Shown: piece by piece, positions 11,101-20,254 of the stretch | How the letters are laid out: each line of letters opens with the position of its first letter | Position numbering within the stretch: the stretch's first letter is position 1 | Source: Acanthococcus lagerstroemiae | Lineage: Eukaryota; Arthropoda; Insecta; Hemiptera; Eriococcidae | Length of the DNA: 64,000 nt | NCBI GenBank assembly: GCA_031841125.1 | Contig: CM063113.1 | Coordinates: 29,347,312-29,411,311, forward strand | Direction: 5' to 3' | Program-made: the position numbers and the translations under genes | The notes under the pieces: generated by a model | The model's input: the letters and a program-made list of their open reading frames with translations, nothing else | Database searches by the model: none | Told to the model about the DNA's origin: nothing

Positions 11101-14100
11101 GGTTTCTTTCGCAGCTGTACGTTATCTGCGTCATTGGCATACAGAATGCGCCTCTGATCTTCATAAGTCTTGGACTGCTGCAGTCGATTGCCGGGATAAC
11201 GTTAAGCTTACTACTTAATCATATCAGAAGATACTTCATCATAGGTATGTGGAAATAATCGATAACGCACCATGGGGGTGACTTTGATTCTTGAGGTGAC
11301 TTCAGTTATTTTGGATCGCGAGCTCACAGAGACACGATAACACTCATGTTGCGTAGGATCGATACCTACCAAATATTGATATAGTGTTGTTCAAATGCAT
11401 CAGATGAACGCTGTAACGAAAGCAAGGTACCGTGGTAACGGACGTTTAAAAAATCCAGAAACAATGATGATAAGGGTAAGGGTACCGATTATCGACCACT
11501 ATTTTGTTTCTCATTACAAGTCGAAAAGTTTTCAGGGTAGAAGTATGAAAAATGGCTTAAAACATAAGTCAAACCTTCCCCTGTCATACTCCAAAGTCCC
11601 AAGGGCGCCCAATAATTTTAAATATTTTTATGAATTTTTTTCCAAAGTGTCTAAAGAATGAGGGGGTCCTAATATCGACAACCTCTCAAAATACAAAATG
11701 AACATTACCGCAGATGGTCGATATTAGAGGTAGCCTCATAAAACAAAAATTCACTTTGTAAATTTCATTACTCGCCTTCATTATGCTTCGAATTTGATTA
11801 CACTACCGTAAATTGCAGCATTAGGTACATTTAAACAACACTCAGTTCATAGAATACATAAACACAAACTTTCAAATGTCTAGAAACTTTTGAAATAAAG
11901 CATGAAAACATTTTCACTTTATCAGAAATGTTTTTTTAGATTTTCTCATCAAGTTGATGGCCCATAGTCGTGATTGTGGTCTCATTCTTTTGTTCTGTGA
12001 AAAAGGAATATGAAAACAATTTTCCCCGCTAGGTAGTGCTAGTTACAGCTGAGATCTTGCGCTGGTCGATCCCAGGAACCAGGGTGCAGAGAAGCCGGTA
12101 GCTGGAAGTCAGAAGCCTGAAGTTTTTGCAGTTTTAGGATAATTTCGTGAAGCCAGACTTTGGAAGCTGAATGAGTTGAAAGCTGGAAGCCGGAAACAGA
12201 AGCTGGAAGCCGGAAACGGAAGCTGGAAGTTTTTCAACTTCCAATCAGCATTTTACAATTTTATAAAAATTGTTTTCATGCTTTTTTTAATCTAAAAAAG
12301 TGGAAGAAAAAGAGAAAAAAAAGGTTAGTGAAAGTGGAATGGTGAGAATAAGTAAAAGAAGCTGGAAGCTGGAAGTCGAAAAAAAATTTGGAAATTAGAA
12401 GTTCGTATACTGAGGCTGAAAGCTAGAAGCGAGAAGCTAGATGAGAATTGGAGGCTAGAACGCAGAGGCGGGTACGTTCACTTGTGAACGTCATTCAGTT
12501 CGTGAACTCGTTCAATTCGTTGTGGACTGTGCAGTCTGTCCAATGCGTGGGTGTTATGTTAGTTGGAATAAGTGAGTTCGTTCACATTTTTGACGAACGT
12601 GAACGTGAACGAGAACGATAATCTTAACAGTGAACGTGAACGCGAGCGAAATTTCTGACAAACGTGAACAAGTGAACGAAAGTGAACGAGATTTTTTTCC
12701 TTTCTGAAGAAATGAGGGCGAGATGCAAAATGCTGCTGTACTTCCCCCTTCACGCATTAGCCTACTGTAAATTTATCTGTTTTGTTTGGTTTAGTTTTGC
12801 TGTCGCAATTTAAAAAAAAATTTGCAGTGTTGCTGTAGAAAATTTCTACTAAGAGTAATGTAAGGTAAATATTATGGGCGATGAACATGAATATACGCCA
12901 AAAAAATGATGATTCTCTCTTGATGGAACTAGAGAAGAAGGATTCAGGGGACTGAGCATCCACATGCAAAATTGCCTCCCCCCCCCCTCCAGAAATAATT
13001 ATCTAGTTCCGTGTATGTGATTCACCTCAAAATATTGAAGTGACTGAATAAAAAAGAATTACAAAAATGTTAATATTTTAACTGAGGCAAGAGTATAACA
13101 TAAGACATCAGAAATGCTATCTTCTGATAACTTTTGTCTTTATAACTGCAAAATAGACTGGCTTCTTACAGCTGGCTGGAACTTGGGTCTAGGAATAACT
13201 TTTTGTATTAGCAGGGATGGGCGCGTTGTGAAATCAAGACTAAAAATAAACTTTACTTTATTTTATTTTATTTTTATTTTTTTAATTTATTATTTTTATA
13301 TATATTTACTTTTCTGTTTTTATTTTTCTCTATTTATTATTTGATTTATTTTTTCACCTTTTTATTTCTTTTGTTTCTGTTTACTTTTTTTTCTTCTATT
13401 TTTTATTTTTTTAAATATTTTTTTTATTTTTAAAAATTTACTTTTATTTTGTCTCCTCTATCACATGGTTTTTTTCCGTTAACGGTCCCTCCTATAATTG
13501 GCTTCGGCTGTTGGAGGGTCCAAAATAAAATAAAACAAAATAAAATGAAAAATAAAACAAAAAATAAAATAAAAAATATCAGTGCCTTCATCATGGACAT
13601 GATATCCATCCTCGTGGACAACGGTCATCCCCCTCCCTAAATGTTGATGCTCCTGTTCTGTAAACTTGTTGAATATTCTCTACTACATATCAACGATATA
13701 AGTATTATGAAAAAAACTCTGTCAGAAAAGGGAATGCTACCTTAATGTTCTCAGTTTCTGGTAAATGACCAAGAATACATTTTCAAATTGTACTGCCTTT
13801 AACCTCCACCTCAAGGGCTCCCCTAGGGGATCGCAAGCTAAAATTGTAAACGGGTACTTCCAGTACGTCAAAGTTGAAGTTTCTCGTCTCGGTGATGTCA
13901 GTTTTCAGGTCAGTTCGGCCATATCTCGCCTCCCATGTTAGTCCACAGGGAACTGCAACGTGAAAACTTAAAATTACAGATTTAACAAATTGTGAGTGCC
14001 CCCCCCCCATGAAAAATCCAGCCTACGCTACTGCGTGTCAGTGTGTACGTATGGAGTGCATATTCAGAACCTTAATTTTAATGGAAATGTGCGTTACTTC

Positions 14101-17100
14101 GCCTATTCTTTAAATTTTGTAGATGAGCTAACTGAATGATTTTATGCATCACAGGTGTTGGTTTTGTCTTTCAAGCATGCCTGCTGCTCGTTTTGATTCT
14201 GTGGAAACCAACCAGTGACGATGCGGCATTATTCTACGTCATATCAGCTGCCTGGGGTGTTTGCAACGCCATCTGGGACACTCTTACATTTTGTAATTAC
14301 TAGTAATTATACTCTAAAGTTATTTACCTATTAATAGCAGTCAACTTATACATACATCGTGAGGTGGGACGTATGGCGATGTACGCATGCCAAAGTGGCC
14401 CCTAAAACACCGTACCTCGGCCCCTGAAACTACCTTTTCGAGTATCGCATCAGTGGCCAGAGGGACGCTTTGAGGCCGGCCCGCTCGCTTCCTGCTAGGG
14501 CCACCATGGGGTTGCCTACAGACCGAGGTTTGCGCTCCCAGAGCATTAGCCTGAAAATTATAGGTCCCCCTCAGCCGGATGCGCTTCCTCTTCACTCACC
14601 CCTCACCTCCTCGTCTTGATACGTGTGACGGCGCAGGAAGATGGCGACGGAGGAGGAGCCCTGTTGGGGAGTCCGCAGCAGCTGCAGCAGCTCTTCTAGG
14701 ATGGTGCAGAGTTGTCATGTTCGATTTGTGGACCGAGCTTGGTCCGCCTGCATCTTCCTCTTCATGATGGCCCGAGACAAAGGCCAACATCCTGTTCCAT
14801 CCGCTTCGACTCTTCGTCATTTCCGGAACCAAGGTGTCCGGCGCGAGATGACTGATCATGCCGTCGTCGTTGTCGCTTCTGGTGTTTCCTCTGCCGCCGA
14901 GATCAATCGCTGTTGTTGCCGTCCCGCACCTCTCCTGCTCTCAGGCCTCACATTCGAACAGGGTGTGCCAAGGGACAAGTATGTCCTCCGCCCCTCGAAC
15001 ACAATGCGTGCACACGGGGCTCGGCGCTGTCGCCATTCGGTGTAGACAAGTGCCGACTGCCGAGGCACCCGTGGCCGCTCAGGACTTAGGTCAGGTGGCA
15101 GTTCAGCTCTCCGTGAGATTTTCCTACCCATATATCGAGGTCGCGTATCAGCGCTCGGGTCCACTCGCCCTTGGTCGAAGTTGCGAGCGCATCCTTCCAC
15201 TTACGAAGCGTGACCTGCTGAATGACTCGCTTAACCAGAAGTGCTCCCCGTTCCTCTTTGCTTTCTTCTTCGCACCGTATACCTCCGCTATTTCGCCGAC
15301 CTTGTGCCAGTCGTCGCGTCTTCCATCTGCTCGGAAATGTTCCCTCCTGCAACGCACGATTGAAAACGTTGGTCAGGAAAGACGGGTCTCTGATCCGGCC
15401 GATCGCGCTGCCCACTTCTCCATCATTCAGCAGAGAGAAATCCTCTCGCACCTCGACGGATGCCGCCGTTAGCGGGGGGCACTGGAGGAACAGTTTTTGA
15501 ACTACCTGTTGCAGCACCCCCTGCTCCATTTGGCTCGTCACCGACGGCCCTCCGGCTTTCCGCATGACCACATTGTACGACTTGCCAAAAGGGTCGTCGT
15601 GCGCTTCCTTGCATAGCTCTTCCGAAGCCGCCTTCTTGCTTCTTCGTATTACCGACTTAAGAGTCCGATGAGCCTCTGGTACTGATGTGATGCTTCTGCC
15701 GCCCTTTCATCATCTCTTCTCGTCCGTTGGTATCGACGACGAAGTCGGTTACACTCTTTCCGCAGATCGGCGATGTCCTTGGTCCACCAACAGACTGGCT
15801 GTCTCTTGCGCGGTGGACCGACTCGGGGCATTTCGCTATCGTAGGCCACAGCCACTGTCCTGATGCTCTGCGTTCTCTCCTTCTGCCCGACACTCTCTTC
15901 CCCCCCCTTATAGATACATAAGAGTTATCTTCATTGAAAAAATTTACTGGGATTTGCGATCCCACCTCCGAAAATTGTTTCCTATGATTCAAAAAGTATC
16001 TCAAAAGAATTTAAACTTAATCGGAGGATTTTAAACCGTACCTCATAGAGGTTAGGATCAGATTTTAGTCAAAATTGACCAATTAGAATAAAAAATACAA
16101 AAAAAATTGAACAACTTCCAGGGGTGAAAAAGTAAGCACGAGAAAACTCTTTAAGGGCCACCCTAGAGTACATCTAGCCTTACAATATTCTTAAGGGTTG
16201 GCACACCTATCTAAAATCCTATTTCAGATGGGTTTAGTGATTTATCGAACTCCCCTGTAAGTTGAGTTCCGACCCATACCCAGATATGATAACGTAATCT
16301 TTAAACTGCTGAGAGATCTATGATACCAAGAAATCCATAGTTCTCTCCGCCTTCTCATATGTGCTTATGCGTATGTATGTGCTTTGGTTTAGTAACTGAG
16401 TTCTTCCCAAGTGCTACTCCGTGTGCCCTGGACTGCCTTCTTTTCCGTCCTTTCCAGAAGGTGTAGTTCTTTTCTGGAACAAACCTTCCTCAGCAAATCG
16501 AGTTTCATTCAATGCGGCAATGTCGATGCTATATCTTGGCAGCTCTCTGTCCAGAATTCCTGTTCGTCTTTCTGGGCAGTGATCGTTGTCTAGCATAGTT
16601 CTGATATTCCATGCTGCGATTCTTGGCGTTAATCTGGGTTTCTTATGATGATGCGAGGGTCCGATCAGGGTCTCCCCCCGAGATCCAAACGAAGGAATAT
16701 GTATCTCCGGAAACATTTACTCTTGGCAGATCCATATTTCCTATATCGGTTAATGATGTTGGTGGCCGGTAGCGGTGAAGAGAAGATGACTGTGCAATGA
16801 GTGGACAGGGAGACTAACAAAAGTAAAATCGCTTATTGCTACAGCTGCGAACGCTGAGTCTTGTGGCACAGATATCTGAAACAACTAGGAAGAGGACGCA
16901 GCTTCAGTAGCACGGGCAGTAACTCTCCTCAGGGCTGTGAACGCTGCCGTAATATAAGAGCTTGTCTCATTCCGCCGCTACTCGTAGAGTACAGGACTAG
17001 CTCGGCATCGGCCCTGTGTATTTTTCTTTTCCCTCAGAGTTTTCCTTCTCTTCTCTTTCACTTCCTCCGTTACTACCCTAGCTCTTGTGCATCATAGGGA

Positions 17101-18135
17101 CCCGCCTCTTCAGATTAGTCGCGAGGGGAAGAGGGTTTGTTTCAAGTTTTCCTTCTCTGACTCCTCCTCCATTACTTCCCTAGCGCTGGTGCATCATAGG
17201 GACCCGCCTCTTCAGATTAGTCGCGAGGGGAAGAGAGTTTGTTTCAAGTTTTCCTTCTCTGACTCCTCCTCCGTTACTTCCCTAGCGCTTGTGCATCACA
17301 CGGACCTGCCTCTTTGGATTGATCCAGAGGGGAGGTGCTGCCATGCATTAAGATGACTCTGTCTGCGGGTGGCCGGTTTGTTTGGTGTCTCCGGACGAAT
17401 GCAAGGCAGCTTAGTCACAGGCAGTGGGATGTCTCCTTCCAGTTCGGTCGATGCCCCGCGATGGGGCTTGTCTTAACATCCCCGCCGCGTGAAGACACTG
17501 GATAGGAGTTGGGGCTGCAACAGTAAGGACGACGCTTGTGCTATCTACCCACCACTGAGAACGGTAACCCATGCTGCCTCTCTTTGAGGACATTTTAAAG
17601 GTGGTGGTGCCTGCTGGGGGAGAAAAAATTCTTTACTCTAAAAGAAAATAGACCTTGTTATTTGAAGATTAATTTTCGTCCCCTTGAAGAAGCGATCTGG
17701 CGATCAGAAAAAAAGTGAGAGACCAATTCGTGAAACCCTCTGCATAAGATCTGGTTGATATATCCCTATATTCTTTGTGCAGCCAAATTAATCTGAAAGG
17801 CTCAGTTCTACGGAGCTTCTCAAATTTTCCGATTATAGTTTATACAGCTTCTATTTTTTAACTGAGCAAACAAACTTACATTTATTCAATTTTCAGGTTT
17901 ACTAGTTTCCCTGTTCCCGGACTACTGGGAGTTCCCGTTTTCGCATAACTTTTTCTTTCGCTACCTCGGTTTGTCAATCGCATTCGCATATCACGGATTC
18001 ATCTGCACCTCGGTAAAGCTGTACATTATGTGTGGAATGTTACTAATGGCTGTGTTCCCGTATGCCTGGCTGGAAATAAAATTGGATTCGATACAAAATG
18101 CGAGGAAAAGTTTAGTTCCTAAATGGCATCGTTAA
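1923..18135 (+). CDS. UNC93-like membrane protein, five coding exons
   Basis: This is a multi-pass major-facilitator-type protein of the UNC93 family. Family members act as membrane-trafficking chaperones or ion-channel regulators, but substrate and partners are unknown here. Joining 1923-2147, 9387-10583, 11115-11244, 14155-14292 and 17897-18135 keeps frame across all four introns (phases 0, 0, 1, 1) and gives 642 residues. A hydrophilic N-terminus of about 150 residues precedes the first hydrophobic span (about 152-175). More spans lie near 200-221, 229-247, 252-272, 316-336 and 397-418, and further ones are in exons 2-5. An acidic and basic loop (about 288-310, SEEEESEF) and a cysteine-bearing loop with an NKS glycosylation sequon (about 379) follow. 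Most introns are filled with transposons but the reading frame is clean, which suggests the gene is functional. The N-terminal exon is the least certain part because that region is poorly conserved. Confidence 0.85.
2326..2350 (+). repeat. Poly-A run
   Basis: About 25 consecutive or nearly consecutive A bases in intron 1. They may be the tail of an unrecognised retroposon, but no body could be identified upstream. Confidence 0.6.
2520..2832 (+). repeat. Degenerate minisatellite, GTCATTCAT-type (left part)
   Basis: Imperfect repeats around GTCATTCATGCC, GTCATTCATACT and GTCATTCATTTC recur every 20-40 bases. The same motif resumes at 8,891-8,950 (TGTCATTCATATT, ATGTCATTCATAAC), so the array was interrupted by the element at 2,833-8,885. 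Confidence 0.65.
4873..5031. mobile_element. 159-bp MITE inside the hAT
   Basis: The ends CAACCGCGGACTGG and (reversed right end) CACCCGCGGGCTGG match at 12 of 14 positions. A perfect 8-bp direct repeat AATAAAAG flanks it (4,865-4,872 and 5,032-5,039). Removing it restores the DTILST reading of the transposase. It is probably a non-autonomous hAT. Confidence 0.8.
5170..6047 (+). mobile_element. Jockey/I-like LINE 3' end inside the hAT
   Basis: A frame with KYDVFYALVQSILNYGIIAW is shifted near 5,280 and continues as QQNKIIKIIFNFHP and NLLNIRKLHFKNTLIY. This is the typical RT C-terminal tail of Jockey-group LINEs. It is followed by an A/T-rich 3' UTR with AATAAA repeats (5,620-5,700) and ends in an A run near 6,040. 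The hAT transposase resumes just after. The 5' junction is approximate. No clear target duplication was identified. Confidence 0.65.
6365..7587. mobile_element. 1,223-bp composite hAT-like element inside the hAT
   Basis: A perfect 8-bp direct repeat GGTACTTA flanks it (6,357-6,364 and 7,588-7,595). The left end CAGAGGCGAAACTTGA and the reversed right end CAGTGGCGAAACTATA form inverted repeats. Each end is a module of about 270 bp (6,365-6,643 and about 7,317-7,587) in the same orientation, with shared strings such as AAATTTGCCGAC. They flank about 670 bp of other DNA. The modules recur alone or with the central part at 30.07, 31.87-32.80, 34.06-34.56 and 46.18 kb. Confidence 0.8.
8278..8400 (+). 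mobile_element. Small RTE-like RT fragment
   Basis: The reading SEIILLHKNGDRADINNY matches the start of copy A at 1-60 (EIILLHKKGDRSNINNY) and then diverges. It is a fossil only, in the opposite orientation to copy B beside it. Confidence 0.6.
8886..9386. other. Rest of intron 1: minisatellite continuation and unique DNA
   Basis: The GTCATTCAT-type minisatellite continues to about 8,970. After that no repeat or gene is evident up to the exon 2 acceptor. Open frames here are short or run into the exon. Confidence 0.5.
9387..10583 (+). CDS. UNC93-like coding exon 2 (main transmembrane exon)
   Basis: 399 codons, GC-rich compared with its surroundings. The acceptor is TTTCTTCTTTCCAG ending at 9,386 and the donor is GTAAGT at 10,584, both phase 0. 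The frame is also open upstream of the acceptor, so the open frame alone overstates the exon. It begins with a Ser/Arg-rich segment, then SRPLICQNFVALC leads into the first membrane span. It carries most of the transporter-like core and ends at GFMFADFTK, a segment typical of UNC93 proteins. Confidence 0.9.
10584..11114 (+). other. Intron 2 of the UNC93-like gene
   Basis: 531 bases bounded by GTAAGT and CAG. No repeat or RNA gene was recognised. It is the only intron here without an obvious transposon. Confidence 0.6.
11115..11244 (+). CDS. UNC93-like coding exon 3
   Basis: 43 codons plus one base. The acceptor is GGTTTCTTTCGCAG and the donor GTATGT starts at 11,245, phase 1. The residues (LYVICVIGIQNAPLIF and on) are hydrophobic and continue the membrane domain directly from ADFTK of exon 2. 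Confidence 0.85.
12080..12450 (+). repeat. AGCTGGAAG minisatellite
   Basis: The unit AGCTGGAAGCCGGAAAC and variants (GAAGCTGGAAGTC, AAAGCTAGAAGC) are repeated with gaps. An AT-rich stretch interrupts at 12,240-12,360. Confidence 0.7.
12484..12695 (+). repeat. GTGAACGAACGT-type degenerate repeat
   Basis: There are many copies of GAACGTGAACG and GTTCACTTGTGAACG in both orientations. The clustered inverted motifs give the block dyad symmetry. Long apparent frames on the minus strand are by-products of the repeat. Confidence 0.65.
13230..13590. repeat. Foldback low-complexity element
   Basis: The left arm is T-rich (TTTTATTTTATTTT repeats) and the right arm A-rich (AAAATAAAATAAAAC repeats). They surround about 70 bp of unique DNA with CCTCCTATAATTGG, so the arms can pair into a long hairpin. 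GCAGGGATGGGC at 13,211 may be a terminal sequence, with a loose inverted match near 13,625. Confidence 0.55.
14155..14292 (+). CDS. UNC93-like coding exon 4
   Basis: The acceptor ATGCATCACAG ends at 14,154. The split glycine codon is completed and 45 codons follow, including FYVISAAWGVCNAIWD, the conserved 'AAWG...' helix of UNC93 proteins. The donor is GTAATT at 14,293, a weak but acceptable site, leaving phase 1. Confidence 0.85.
14341..15860 (-). mobile_element. R1-like LINE remnant in intron 4
   Basis: The minus strand reads from 15,855. WWTKDIADLRKECNRLRRRY is typical of the linker upstream of the RT in R1-clade elements. Then come FLTNVFNRALQEGTFPSRW (about 15,330), and near the 3' end SGWNRMLAFVSGHH (about 14,790). 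The middle is deleted and frames shift. About 240 bp of 3' UTR follow (14,341-14,600), containing the CGAGTATCGCATCAGTGGCC block shared with other loci. It is GC-richer than its surroundings and dead. The family call is by motif recognition. Confidence 0.75.
16411..16716 (-). mobile_element. LINE endonuclease fragment
   Basis: The minus frame contains PRIAAWNIRTMLDN, PERRTGILDREL and DIAALNETRF. This is the N-terminal part of an AP-type endonuclease as found in non-LTR retrotransposons (the Asn and Glu positions of the active site are visible). It breaks after about 75 residues. Whether it belonged to the same element as the R1-like remnant cannot be told. The 500 bp between them look unrelated. 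Confidence 0.7.
17030..17345. repeat. 102-bp tandem repeat, three copies
   Basis: GACCCGCCTCTTCAG begins at 17,099 and 17,201, and a diverged copy (GACCTGCCTCTTTGG) at 17,303, giving an exact 102-bp period. The first two units differ at few positions. The array lies on the 5' side of the minus-strand endonuclease fragment, where some LINEs carry promoter monomers. Confidence 0.85.
17897..18135 (+). CDS. UNC93-like coding exon 5 (C-terminus)
   Basis: The acceptor TTCAATTTTCAG ends at 17,896. The split cysteine codon and 78 codons follow, with the aromatic loop FPFSHNFFFRYLG, two hydrophobic spans and a short basic tail ending KWHR, then stop TAA at 18,133-18,135. Confidence 0.88.
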
Positions 18136-18252
18136 ATTTAGACAAAATTATTTACAGCAGTGCTCCCAGATCCAAAGAAATTTCGCTTGCCAGTAACGTG
18201 ACTTGAAAACGACGCTAAAAAAGTTAAAATTTAGGATTCCTTAGATTTTCCA

Positions 18253-18258
18253 AATAAA
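18253..18258 (+). promoter_or_regulatory. Candidate polyadenylation signal of the UNC93-like gene
   Basis: AATAAA lies 118 bases after the stop codon, in AT-rich DNA. It is the first canonical signal I see downstream of the stop. Use is inferred. Confidence 0.5.
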
Positions 18259-19513
18259 TTCGGTAGAAAATCGGATAAGTTATAAAAATAGCATATTTTG
18301 TACCTATTTAAAATTTCCCTACATTTCGTTATATTTTATCAAGATTTTGAATTTTTAGAAAAATTGAAACATTTGGGTCTGGCAGCACTGACCTACAAAA
18401 AACCGTTACGTTGTTTTTTCAACAAGAAAATTTTTTGTATTCGAGTAATTTTTGTAAATATTATGTACAAACATATACATGTACGTGTTGTTTGATATAG
18501 CGTATTATAAAATGTGATTCACGTTTTCGATACAGCTTTTATGTTATATTCGATCGAGTTGAACTCTAATTGCTTAACACATTCGCAAATTTTGAAAATA
18601 TTAAACAGGGGGACTCAAGAATCGAGCCCTTGTCAACCCTTGCTACGTTTCGTAGAGAATTAGCACCGTATCCTCGCAGTCAATTCAATTTTTCCCAGTG
18701 GGAGCAAGTTTTCAATTTGGAAAACTTAGACATAGTTACCAAAATATCTCGCAGAAATCGAAATTTAGAATATAAGTAAGTTACCAAATCAAATATGTTA
18801 GAAGCTGACATTATCAGGTTATCTAACTCTTTTATGACATTTTGTTCAGTATTGATGGCCTTCAGATCATATATTTTCCTGCTTGCAGTGGAAAACAAGG
18901 GAGATCTCTTATTCCAATAACGAGGGAAATTTTCATAAAAGCAAATTTCAGTACAACCAAAAAACTGTCGGGAAAATAGTTTTTTTATTTGTTATTTTGT
19001 ATTGTATTATGAGTAACACGTTAGGAACCATGTTTATTTCAATGCCTTCACATTTTCACAGTATTTTAATCACACTTGAATAAGGGAAAGTACCGATTGT
19101 TGATCAGCTTTTTTGAAGTGCCATGTCTACCGCTGGGATAATTACATCAACTTAATCATTTAATAATTATGGTGTTACAGTATTAATTTTTTTAAATTTT
19201 ATAATTTGTTTTAAATGACAGTAGTCAGAAGTTCGTATGATTATGGACAGCCGAGTAATAAGCCGAATAGTAACCTCCTGAATAGCAAGCTTTGCCAGTT
19301 ACTGCCAAATCTTGGTCGACCACAACAAAGTATTTTCACCGGTATAGGTACCATAAATATGGTATCGACTTGATGCCTATTTATCGAAACCGGAGTGCGT
19401 TGTGTTGGTTAAGATCCCAGCAATCATCATTCAAAATCTTGATTAAAACCCAAATGTTGATTAACCAAGATTTGGAAAAGAAAATGTTGACCAATATTTG
19501 GCATGAAATGTAA
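18259..19513. other. AT-rich DNA downstream of the UNC93-like gene
   Basis: About 1.25 kb in which I see no gene and no recognisable repeat. The open frames are short, and two of them (18,570-18,779 and 18,680-18,898) overlap on opposite strands. Confidence 0.4.
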
Positions 19514-19521
19514 GGCAAACG

Positions 19522-20254
19522 CAGGGATTGGAAGTGCATTATTTTTGAATACGATCCGATCCGATTAAATCTTTAAACTGTGATAAATCTTGATAGGATC
19601 CGATTCGTTCTTTGAAAGACGTGTAATACAATTCATTTGCTCTCTCAATTCATTTTGTCGTTTTACAATTCATTCAATCGCTCTCATTCGCTTTCTAAGG
19701 CAGTGTGTATGCATTCGATCCGATCCCATTCACTCTTTCAGGAAACTGATTCAATTCAATCGCTCATTCGCTCCCTTCGGCTCTTCCACGTTATTTAGAA
19801 ATTCAGATATAATCGTCCATGTTTTGAAGCAGATGCATTATCAACTTAATAAATGATAATAAGCTGATTTCTAGTGATGGCAGCCGGCAGTATGGGCTTT
19901 GAGGAGAGGCGATGTTCAATTAGTCCCAAATATAAGGGAATAAAAGCTACATTATGATTATTGTACTTTTATTATTATTATTGTTATTATTTTTTTTTTA
20001 TTTTAGATTTTATCTGAATCAAGAATTCGCTCTTTAACAGTTCGCTCTTTGTTTACAGAGATTTCATCAATTCGTTCATTGATTCACTTCTGCTGAACTA
20101 TGTTTCACCAAACTCCTCATTTGCTCTTTCCAATAATGTTCATTAGCTTGATTCATTCGCTTGATTCATTCGCTCTCCATTTGCTCTTTAGTTCACGAAA
20201 AAAGAACGATCAACTCTTCCCATTCGATCCGATCTGATCCGCTCCCAATCCCTG
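19522..20254. mobile_element. TIR element with CAGGGATTGG ends (733 bp)
   Basis: The left end is CAGGGATTGGAAGTGC and the reversed right end CAGGGATTGGGAGCGG, with GATCCGATC strings inside both ends. The flanks AGGCAAAC and AGGCAAAG are a near-perfect 8-bp target duplication, consistent with hAT. The interior is a degenerate array of TTCATTCGCTC units and carries no transposase. Confidence 0.75.

Larger units (their letters stand above)
11245..14154 (+). other. Intron 3 of the UNC93-like gene
   Basis: 2.9 kb bounded by GTATGT and CAG. It holds the low-complexity arrays listed separately and otherwise AT-rich DNA without a recognisable gene. Poly-C runs occur near 12,977 and 14,000. Confidence 0.6.

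Noticed and set aside
12554..12757. Two overlapping minus frames rich in phenylalanine and valine
   Set aside because: They are generated by the GTGAACG repeat.
14579..15614. Many long GC-rich frames on the + strand in intron 4
   Set aside because: The minus strand carries recognisable R1-like protein motifs; the + frames are shadows of it.
17087..17356. 89-codon frame with an internal 34-residue repeat
   Set aside because: The residue repeat merely reflects a 102-bp DNA tandem repeat, which is divisible by three.
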